Source: Pedobacter sp. ok626 (lineage in GTDB: Bacteria; Bacteroidota; Bacteroidia; Sphingobacteriales; Sphingobacteriaceae). From it: a stretch of DNA of 64,000 nucleotides. Positions within the stretch are counted from its first letter, which is position 1. Each line of letters begins with the position of its first letter. Below are positions 34,083-41,081 of the stretch, piece by piece. The stretch lies in NCBI RefSeq assembly GCF_900100435.1, contig NZ_FNEX01000012.1, positions 62,001 through 126,000 on the forward strand, given 5' to 3'. A program made the translations under genes and the position numbers. A model generated the notes under the pieces. The model was not told where the DNA came from and did not search any database. It was given only the letters and a program-made list of their open reading frames with translations.

Positions 34083-35051
34083 CTAAAATGCTACTGCCTT
34101 TAGCCGGAGTCCTTCGGTCTCTTCCAATCCAAAAATTAAATTCATATTCTGCACTGCTTGTCCGCTTGCACCCTTTAACAGGTTATCTATGATACTTACA
34201 ATAAACAGCTTGGTACCATGTTTTTCTACATGTACAACTGCTTTATTGGTATTTATTACCTGTTTTAAATCGATATTCATTTTGCTTACGTGCGTAAACG
34301 GATGCTTAGCATAATAATCACGGTAAATACGTTGCGCTTCTTCGGCTGTCAGATCGCTTTCCAAATACATCGCCGCTAAAATACCCCTTGTAAAATCGCC
34401 ACGTTGAGGGATAAAGTTCAATACCTGCTCAAACTTTTTATTTAGCTGTCTAAGGCTTTCACCGATCTCATTTAGATGCTGGTGTTCGAATGCCTTATAA
34501 ACTGACAAGTTGTTATTGCGCCAGCTAAAGTGTGATGTTCCCGACAAGCCTTGTCCCGCACCTGTTGATCCGGTTGTTGCATTGATATGTATTTCGTTTT
34601 TCAGCAAGCCTTTAGCAGCCAGTGGAAGCAAGCCTAATTGAATGCAAGTTGCAAAACAACCAGGGTTAGCAATAAAATTACTGTTTTTTATAGCTTCTCT
34701 GTTCAGCTCTGGCAAACCATAAGCCCAGCGCGTACCCGCATTCACTTTCAATCTGAAATCCTGACTTAAATCAATGATCTTGATCGCTTTGTTAATGTCG
34801 TTGTTCTCTAGAAACAGTTTCGAATCCCCATGTCCAAGGCACAGAAATAACACATCAATATCAGAAGTAAGCGAAGGAGAAAAACGCAAATCCGTATCGC
34901 CAAGTAAATCGGTATGCACATCAGAAACCAGGTTTCCAGCATTGCTCTTACTGTGTACGAATTTAATTTCTACAGAAGGGTGATTGATCAGGATGCGAAC
35001 TAATTCACCTCCTGTATATCCTGCACCACCAACTATACCTGCTCTAATCAT
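34083..35051 (-). CDS. argC: N-acyl-gamma-glutamyl-phosphate reductase
   Basis: 322 residues. NADP-binding GIVGGAGYTGGELVRIL at 5-21, active-site Cys in IANPGCFATCIQLG (about 131-144), and GSTGAGQGLSGTSHF follow the family. It reduces the acylglutamyl phosphate to the semialdehyde. It overlaps the end of argG by 8 bp, which indicates coupling. Confidence 0.95.
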   Translation of the reverse strand: MIRAGIVGGAGYTGGELVRILINHPSVEIKFVHSKSNAGNLVSDVHTDLLGDTDLRFSPSLTSDIDVLFLCLGHGDSKLFLENNDINKAIKIIDLSQDFRLKVNAGTRWAYGLPELNREAIKNSNFIANPGCFATCIQLGLLPLAAKGLLKNEIHINATTGSTGAGQGLSGTSHFSWRNNNLSVYKAFEHQHLNEIGESLRQLNKKFEQVLNFIPQRGDFTRGILAAMYLESDLTAEEAQRIYRDYYAKHPFTHVSKMNIDLKQVINTNKAVVHVEKHGTKLFIVSIIDNLLKGASGQAVQNMNLIFGLEETEGLRLKAVAF

Positions 35052-36234
35052 GTCCGTTTACTTTATGCCAGATCATTACCTGGTTACCAAAAATCTTAGA
35101 AAATCCTTTTACATCCTCGCCACTCCATGCATTATTCATTTCGCCATAACTACCAAATTTATTGCTCATTAAGTCATGCTCAGACTCAATACCAATAATA
35201 TTGAAGCGATAAGGCAACAATTCTACAAATACCGTTCCGCTAACGACTTTCTGAGTATCAGTTAAGAAAGCTTCGATGTTGCGCATAATTGGGTCATGAA
35301 ATTGACCTTCATGCAACCAGTTGCCATAAAAAGTAGACAATTGTTCTTTCCACGAAAGCTGCCATTTGGTTAACGTATGTTTTTCAAGCGTATGGTGTGC
35401 TTTGATAATTACGATTGGAGCCGCAGCTTCAAAACCCACACGTCCTTTGATACCAATAATTGTATCACCAACATGGATATCTCTACCGATGCCATACGGC
35501 TGTGCAATGGCTTGCAATTTTTGAATAGCCTGAACTGGTGCCAAGGTTTCGCCATCAATACCAACTAACTCTCCTTTTTCAAAAGCTAGGCTAAGTTTAC
35601 GTGGTTTTGTTTCAGAAACTTGTGTAGGCCATGCTTCTTCAGGTAAAGTCTCGTTAGAAGTTAAAGTTTCTTTTCCGCCAACTGAAGTTCCCCATAGTCC
35701 TTTATTGATCGAGTATCTCGCTTTTTCAGCGCTATACTCCACACCATGTGCATTCAGGTATTCTATTTCCGCTTCGCGGGATAATTTTAAATCTCTAATT
35801 GGTGTAATGATCTCTACATTAGGAATGATGATATTAAAGATCATATCAAAACGTACCTGATCATTACCTGCGCCTGTACTACCGTGGGCTACGTAATCAG
35901 CACCAATCTTTTTAACGTAGTTGGCAATAGCTGTTGCCTGACTTACACGTTCTGCACTAACAGAAAGTGGGTAGGTAGCATTTTTTAATACATTACCGAA
36001 AACCAGGTATTTAATACAGCCGTTATAATAATTTGTAGTTTCGTCAACTACAGCATGAGAAACTACACCAAGAGCGTAAGCGCGCTTTTCAATTTCCTGT
36101 AATTCCTCATCAGAAAAACCTCCTGTATTTACAATAACAGAATGAACCTCAAGTCCACGGTCCTGAGCAAGGTAAATGCAACAAAATGAGGTATCTAAAC
36201 CTCCGCTAAAAGCTAAAACAACTTTCTTCTTCAT
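35044..36234 (-). CDS. argG: Argininosuccinate synthase
   Basis: 396 residues when started at the ATG of MKKKVVLAFSGGLDTSF; a frame from 36264 would overlap the upstream GNAT gene and adds only a non-conserved tail. PP-loop SGGLDTS (about 10-16), the citrulline/aspartate region VAHGSTGAGNDQVRFD, and SINKGLWGTSVGG. It ligates citrulline and aspartate. The gap to the GNAT stop is 13 bp. Confidence 0.95.
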   Translation of the reverse strand: MKKKVVLAFSGGLDTSFCCIYLAQDRGLEVHSVIVNTGGFSDEELQEIEKRAYALGVVSHAVVDETTNYYNGCIKYLVFGNVLKNATYPLSVSAERVSQATAIANYVKKIGADYVAHGSTGAGNDQVRFDMIFNIIIPNVEIITPIRDLKLSREAEIEYLNAHGVEYSAEKARYSINKGLWGTSVGGKETLTSNETLPEEAWPTQVSETKPRKLSLAFEKGELVGIDGETLAPVQAIQKLQAIAQPYGIGRDIHVGDTIIGIKGRVGFEAAAPIVIIKAHHTLEKHTLTKWQLSWKEQLSTFYGNWLHEGQFHDPIMRNIEAFLTDTQKVVSGTVFVELLPYRFNIIGIESEHDLMSNKFGSYGEMNNAWSGEDVKGFSKIFGNQVMIWHKVNGHD

Positions 36235-36247
36235 CTTAATATAACAG

Positions 36248-36952
36248 CTATTTAAATAAAACACTAAACAATAGAAACAGGGATTTAGGACCCTTCTTAC
36301 CTGGAGATTTGGTCTTAAGCACTAATCTTTGCTTAATACGCATAAAGCGTTCGTACAACTTCGGCTTTTTATGCAGTTCCTCAGCAAACTTCTTTGCTAC
36401 GTCGTGCTTTTGTTCCACTGGGTCGTACAACATTGCGGTGCACATACAATTTTTGCGTTCCTTCATTTTTAATATTTCGAAGTTAACACAACTTTGGCAA
36501 CCTTTCCAAAATTCCTCATCCTGAGTAAGTTCAGAATAAGTAACGGGCTCGTAGCCAAGATCGGAATTGATCTTCATTACAGCCAGCCCCGTTGTTAAGC
36601 CAAATATCTTGGCTTTTGGATACTTCTGTCGAGAAAGCTCAAAGATTTTTTCCTTAATGGCATGTGCTAAACCTGCCTTACGGTATTTAGGACTAACAAT
36701 AAGTCCAGAATTGGCCACAAACTGTCCGTGAGTCCATGTTTCTATGTAGCAGAATCCTGCCCATGAGCCATCTTTATGAAATGCAATAACGGATTTACCG
36801 TCAACCATTTTCCCCGCTACGTACTCCGGAGAGCGTTTAGCAATACCTGTTCCTCGTGCTTTAGCCGATTCAGCCATCTCCTCACAGATTTCTTCTGCAA
36901 AGACACGATGTTCAGGAAGTGCAACCTGCACTATAAAATCGTTTATATTCAT
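36248..36952 (-). CDS. GNAT acyltransferase, probable N-acylglutamate synthase of the arginine operon
   Basis: 234 residues. GNAT fold with the acetyl-CoA region SGLIVSPKYRKAGLAHAIKEKI (split over about 84-105) and a cysteine-rich C-terminal part (CQSC and NCMC, about 150-172) followed by a basic tail. It is the first gene of the operon, so it most likely performs the first committed step in place of argA or argJ. In Bacteroides, a GNAT gene at this position has been linked to the N-acylglutamate pathway. The assignment is by position and fold, not by conserved ArgA sequence. Confidence 0.75.
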   Translation of the reverse strand: MNINDFIVQVALPEHRVFAEEICEEMAESAKARGTGIAKRSPEYVAGKMVDGKSVIAFHKDGSWAGFCYIETWTHGQFVANSGLIVSPKYRKAGLAHAIKEKIFELSRQKYPKAKIFGLTTGLAVMKINSDLGYEPVTYSELTQDEEFWKGCQSCVNFEILKMKERKNCMCTAMLYDPVEQKHDVAKKFAEELHKKPKLYERFMRIKQRLVLKTKSPGKKGPKSLFLLFSVLFK

Positions 36953-37344
36953 TAATATGATAACGAAAAAATATAAATGTTTTGATTAATTGTTTTTTGA
37001 GAGGCAATCCTCTTCGTAAATGACCTGGTATAAGGGATTTACTCAGATCCGCGGCGTATAGGTTTGCCGGTTCGTAGTCACAAAAAACACGGGTTGTAAA
37101 CGTTCAATAAACAGACTCCTTGAAGCAATATTCTTTGCTTCAACAATAGAAAGTTTATGCGTTGCGTGTTTGATCATTTTCTGCGTATAATAAATATTTG
37201 AATGAGTTGAGGCGCAAAGGTTTAAATAAATATCGAATTGTGCAATACGTTTTTAATTTTTTTACATTTTTCGGTCATTCTCAAACCATTAAACCCCTTA
37301 AAAAAAGGAATTTCATCATTTAATAATAAAAACGTGTATTTGTC
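36953..37344. other. Leader of the arginine operon (392 bp)
   Basis: Spacer between the FAD oxidoreductase stop and the GNAT start. It contains a possible Bacteroidota promoter in the minus direction (TTG, 20-bp spacer, AACCTTTG) near 37219-37248, an inverted repeat TTGAAGCAA/TTGCTTCAA at 37120-37143, and a 44-codon frame (see next entry). A short stem AGAGG/CCTCT lies at about 37000-37013. Confidence 0.5.
37043..37177 (-). CDS. Short ORF in the arginine operon leader
   Basis: 44 residues from ATG 37177, ending 90 bp before the GNAT start. It contains four Arg codons (AGG, CGT, CGG, CGG) of 44, and the sequence (SIVEAKNIASRSLFI, VTTNRQTYTPRI) is mixed and not clearly from a known family. The position, downstream of the promoter and before the first operon gene, is what would be expected of a leader peptide, or of a small conserved gene. 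The internal hairpin (37120-37143) overlaps codons 12-20. Coding status is unproven. Confidence 0.35.
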   Translation of the reverse strand: MIKHATHKLSIVEAKNIASRSLFIERLQPVFFVTTNRQTYTPRI

Positions 37345-38547
37345 TTAACGTCCGAACCTAAAATAATGGGATAAAAGATTGGGCATTCCGTCCATCATAT
37401 CAATAATCATCTCTGCTCCAGTTACCGAAAAAGTGATGCCATTACCACCAAAGCCCAAAAGAAAATAGCTATCCGGAAATTTGGGATGTTGACCAATATA
37501 AGGCAGACCATCTTTTGTTTCGCCGAAAGTACCGCACCAGCAGAAATCCTCTATAAACGTCACATCTGGAAGATATTTCTTCAGTGTTTTGGTCAACCGA
37601 TCTTTCTTTTTGCAAAGCAACAGATCACGCTTTATTGCATTTTTAAAATCTACATCTTCTCCGCCAACAAGCAACCGCCCATCGTCCGTTGTACGCATGT
37701 ACAGGTACGGCGCATCAGTATTCCAGAATAAGGTTTTATTACAGAATGAGGTATGCTTATTCTCTTTCTCACTAATAATCGCATAAGTACTTTTTAAATT
37801 CACAATTTTATCTGGCAGCATATTCTGGGTCTCATACCCCGTACAATAGATGATCTTTTTAGCACGAATTTCTGCGCCGGTCTGTACCTGCACCTTAACC
37901 CCATCCTTTTCATACTTTACCTTTTTCAACTCGGTCTTATCAAATACCCTTAAACCCTTTTCGGTATTGTAGTGCAGTAGATCATGCGTCAGGCGAAAAG
38001 CATCCACGCTTCCACCATCTTCTGACAAAATACCTCCTTCGGCCACCAGCCCATAGGCTGTATATAATTGCTGCTTTTCCAACCACTTCACAACAAAGCC
38101 CGCAGCCTCACGAGTCTCGAATTCGGTTTTCAACCATTTTACATCTTTACTATTGCCCGCAAAATAAACGGACTGTTTTTTTTCAAAGCCACATCCTGAT
38201 TGAATTTCATTTACCACACTATGCAGGCTCTCTATAGCATCCCTACAAGACAGATAACTGGCAATAGCACCTTGCTCCCCTATCATCTGCTTCAGTTTAT
38301 ATAAAGGAATATCTATTTCATATTGGAGCATTGATGTGGTCGCCGAAGTGCTGCCGTTGGCAATCTCCCTTTTATCGATTAAAACTGTTTTATAGCCCTT
38401 TTTTATAGCAGCATGAGCCATTAGCGCCCCCGTTATACCACCGCCAACAATTAACACCTCTGTATCTATATCTTCCCGCAGAGAGGGATAAGAGTGCTTT
38501 ATTCCATTTTTTACCAGCCAAAAAGGTTCATTCGATCGTACATCCAT
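37345..38547 (-). CDS. FAD-dependent oxidoreductase (DAO family)
   Basis: 400 residues. FAD-binding VLIVGGGITGALMAHAA at about 30-46, GSTSATTSMLQYE (about 66-78) and the C-terminal PYIGQHPKFPDSYFLLGFGGNG typical of D-amino-acid oxidase/glycine oxidase-like enzymes. Soluble, cytoplasmic. The substrate is not determined. It precedes the arginine operon on the same strand but a 392-bp spacer with a promoter separates them. Confidence 0.88.
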   Translation of the reverse strand: MDVRSNEPFWLVKNGIKHSYPSLREDIDTEVLIVGGGITGALMAHAAIKKGYKTVLIDKREIANGSTSATTSMLQYEIDIPLYKLKQMIGEQGAIASYLSCRDAIESLHSVVNEIQSGCGFEKKQSVYFAGNSKDVKWLKTEFETREAAGFVVKWLEKQQLYTAYGLVAEGGILSEDGGSVDAFRLTHDLLHYNTEKGLRVFDKTELKKVKYEKDGVKVQVQTGAEIRAKKIIYCTGYETQNMLPDKIVNLKSTYAIISEKENKHTSFCNKTLFWNTDAPYLYMRTTDDGRLLVGGEDVDFKNAIKRDLLLCKKKDRLTKTLKKYLPDVTFIEDFCWCGTFGETKDGLPYIGQHPKFPDSYFLLGFGGNGITFSVTGAEMIIDMMDGMPNLLSHYFRFGR

Positions 38548-38676
38548 AATTTTAATTGATGCTTTTATAACACAAAATGGCCAATTCTGTTTGATTTAGC
38601 CTAGATCACAGCATATTTAATCCGTTTTTATATATTTACCCTAAGACAACGAAACCCTAGACCCAAACCATTTAAT

Positions 38677-39819
38677 ATGAAGAAGTGCCTAATCATTCTA
38701 TGCCTTATTATCCCTGGGATAGCTTTTTCCCAAGACATTAAGTTAACCAGAACTATCTTAGATACGCTCACCTCCAAAACAATGTGGGGACGAGGATATA
38801 CCAATAATGGACTTGGCAAGGCAGCTGATTATATCAGTGCTCAATTTAAGGCGTATGGATTAAGTCCGATGGACGGAAAAACATTTAAGCAGGATTTCTC
38901 GTTCCCTGTCAATACATTTCCGGGCAGCATGGAACTCAAAATAAATGGCAAATCCCTTATCGCCGGGAAGGACTTTATAGTCAAACCCGAAAGTATGGGC
39001 GGAAAAGCGAGTGGTAAGCTGGAACAGAAAGATAGCTCAACATTCATTTCTTCAACAGACCAAGTTGTCATAACCTTGAAAGATAAACTGACCTGGTCTG
39101 TAAGTACTAAACTGACAGACCATACCGAGATTCAAGTCATTAAATCGGCCATAACAACACCGGAAAATTTTGATATAAATATCGAAAACAGCTTTATCCC
39201 AGAGTTTAAGGCAGAGAACATCTGTGGACTAGTCAAAGGAACTGCACACCCCGACTCCATAGTTGTATTCACAGCTCATTATGATCATTTAGGCGGCATG
39301 GGAAGTACAACTTATTTCCCCGGTGCAAATGACAATGCCAGTGGGGTATCCTTTTTGTTGAGTATGGCCAAATATTATGCAGCTAATCCCGCACCCTATA
39401 CCATGGCATTTATCTGCTTTGCGGGAGAAGAGGCGGGATTAATTGGCTCTAAGTACTTTACAGAAAACCCTCTGGTCGACCTGAGTAAAATCCGCTTTCT
39501 AATTAACATAGACATGGTTGGAACCGGAGAAACGGGAATTACTGTGGTTAATGCAACGGTCTACCCAAAGGAATTTACGCTGCTAAACCAGATTAACGAC
39601 GCCAATAATTACCTCGCAAAAATTAAATCCAGAGGCAAAGCGCCAAACAGCGATCACTACTTTTTTTCAGAAAAAGGGGTCCCTGCTTTCTTTATTTACA
39701 CCACTGGCGGCATAGCAGCATATCACAACATTTACGATCTACCAGGCACTCTCCCCTTTACTAAATACGACGATCTTTTTAAGTTATTTATCGATTTTAA
39801 TAGCAAACTGATGAAATAA
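38677..39819 (+). CDS. Secreted M28 family zinc peptidase
   Basis: 380 residues with a signal peptide (MKKCLIILCLIIPGIAFSQ). A PA-like insert precedes the M28 domain. Zinc and catalytic residues: H in FTAHYDHLGG, D in GANDNASGVSF, E in GEEAGLIGS, D in INIDMVG, and H in NSDHYFF. An aminopeptidase acting on exported peptides is likely. It is divergent from the FAD oxidoreductase, with its own promoter region. Confidence 0.9.
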   Translation: MKKCLIILCLIIPGIAFSQDIKLTRTILDTLTSKTMWGRGYTNNGLGKAADYISAQFKAYGLSPMDGKTFKQDFSFPVNTFPGSMELKINGKSLIAGKDFIVKPESMGGKASGKLEQKDSSTFISSTDQVVITLKDKLTWSVSTKLTDHTEIQVIKSAITTPENFDINIENSFIPEFKAENICGLVKGTAHPDSIVVFTAHYDHLGGMGSTTYFPGANDNASGVSFLLSMAKYYAANPAPYTMAFICFAGEEAGLIGSKYFTENPLVDLSKIRFLINIDMVGTGETGITVVNATVYPKEFTLLNQINDANNYLAKIKSRGKAPNSDHYFFSEKGVPAFFIYTTGGIAAYHNIYDLPGTLPFTKYDDLFKLFIDFNSKLMK

Positions 39820-39896
39820 AGCTTCTTTTTCATTTTAATCGGTATAGTTTAAACCAATTTCCTTTAATTTCGTTGTTATAAAAAAACAACCTGATT

Positions 39897-40202
39897 ATGT
39901 TCGATAAATTGATGGCGGCACAACAAAAGGCCGATGAAATAAAAAAACGCCTGGATACAATTTCTGTTTTTGCTGAAGTTGAAGGTGGCGCTATACGCAT
40001 TACTGCCACTGCAAATAAAGCAATTACATCTGTAGAAATTAACGAAGATTTTTACAAACAGGCAGATAAAGAAGAGTTAGAAGAGTTACTACTTACAGCC
40101 ATAAACAAAGCCTTAGCACAGGCTGATCAGGTAAGCGCTACAGAAATGCAAGCTGCAACAAAGGATATGTTTGGTGGTCTTGGTGGTATGTTTGGACAAT
40201 AA
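39897..40202 (+). CDS. YbaB/EbfC family nucleoid-associated protein
   Basis: 101 residues. The central pattern AEVEGGAIRITATANKAITSVEIN (split over about 29-52), the C-terminal MFGGLGGMFGQ tail and the helical N-terminus (AQQKADEIKKRLD) fit the YbaB fold, a small DNA-binding dimer. It lies 77 bp after the M28 gene and 28 bp before the UPF0173 gene, possibly one transcript with the latter. Confidence 0.9.
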   Translation: MFDKLMAAQQKADEIKKRLDTISVFAEVEGGAIRITATANKAITSVEINEDFYKQADKEELEELLLTAINKALAQADQVSATEMQAATKDMFGGLGGMFGQ

Positions 40203-40230
40203 TACGCACGCTTACTAATAAAAAACACAG

Positions 40231-40908
40231 ATGAAGTATACTTATTATGGCCAATCTTGCTTTATGCTTGAAGCTGATGGCAAAAAGTTTCTTTTTGATC
40301 CTTTTATCACCCACAACCCTCTAGCGAAGCACATTGATATCAAAGGTATTGAGGCCGACTATATCCTTGTTAGCCACGGACACGGTGATCATGTTGCCGA
40401 TTTAGTAGCAATTGCAAACCAAACCAAAGCGCAAGTAATTGCCGTCGTTGAGGTTGCCGACTGGATCAAAAAACAGGGTGTACAAAATGTCACTGATGTA
40501 AATTTTGGCAAAGCTAAATTTGACTTTGGGATGCTACGGACGGTATGGGCTACGCATTCAAGTAGTAATCCGGATGGCAGTTATGGTGGTAACCCTGCCG
40601 GTTTTGTACTGGAGCTAGGTGGAAAAACGATATACTATTCGGGAGATACGGCACTAACCGTTGAGATGAAAATTCTGGCAGACTTATATAATTTAGATTA
40701 TGCCATACTTCCTATTGGTGGTCATTATACAATGGATGCCGATGATGCCGTAGTGGCTACAAAATATATTGACTGTGATAGAGTGATTGGCGTACATTAC
40801 AACACTTTCCCGCCAATCCAGATAGACACTGAAGCCGCAATGGCCAAGTTTAAAAGAGAGAACAAGTTGCTGTTTTTACCGGGAATTGGTGAAACGATTG
40901 AACTTTAG
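40231..40908 (+). CDS. UPF0173 metal-dependent hydrolase (metallo-beta-lactamase fold)
   Basis: 225 residues. The metal motif HGHGDH is in LVSHGHGDHVADL (about 49-61). TWATHSSSNPDG, YYSGDTALTVEM (Asp in GDT) and the late His in DRVIGVHYNTFPPI are also present. Cytoplasmic hydrolase of unknown substrate, L-ascorbate-6-phosphate lactonase-like. A strong terminator follows. Confidence 0.93.
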   Translation: MKYTYYGQSCFMLEADGKKFLFDPFITHNPLAKHIDIKGIEADYILVSHGHGDHVADLVAIANQTKAQVIAVVEVADWIKKQGVQNVTDVNFGKAKFDFGMLRTVWATHSSSNPDGSYGGNPAGFVLELGGKTIYYSGDTALTVEMKILADLYNLDYAILPIGGHYTMDADDAVVATKYIDCDRVIGVHYNTFPPIQIDTEAAMAKFKRENKLLFLPGIGETIEL

Positions 40909-40926
40909 TTGCAAAATATGCTATTC

Positions 40927-40968
40927 AAAAATAGCCTGATCACAATTGAATGATCAGGCTATTTTTTT
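40927..40968 (+). terminator. Rho-independent terminator after UPF0173
   Basis: Arms AAAAATAGCCTGATCA and TGATCAGGCTATTTTT pair perfectly around an 8-nt loop, 18 bp after the stop, with a T tract after it. Confidence 0.93.
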
Positions 40969-40973
40969 GCGCT

Positions 40974-41057
40974 CGTCATCCTGAATTTATTTCAGGATCA
41001 CTCTTTAGCAGATTTTGAATAGTTAGTGCGAGATTCTGAAATAAATTCAGAATGACG
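40974..41057. repeat. REP-like inverted repeat element
   Basis: A 26-bp arm (40974-40999; CGTCATCCTGAATTTATTTC...) is repeated in inverted orientation at 41032-41057 with two differences. The core (TCATCCTGAATTTATTTCAGG) is a short palindrome itself. It lies in the 3' spacer between two genes, after a terminator. A second partial copy is at 46302-46329. Confidence 0.8.
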
Positions 41058-41081
41058 ACCGACTTATAAGTCCTAACACGT

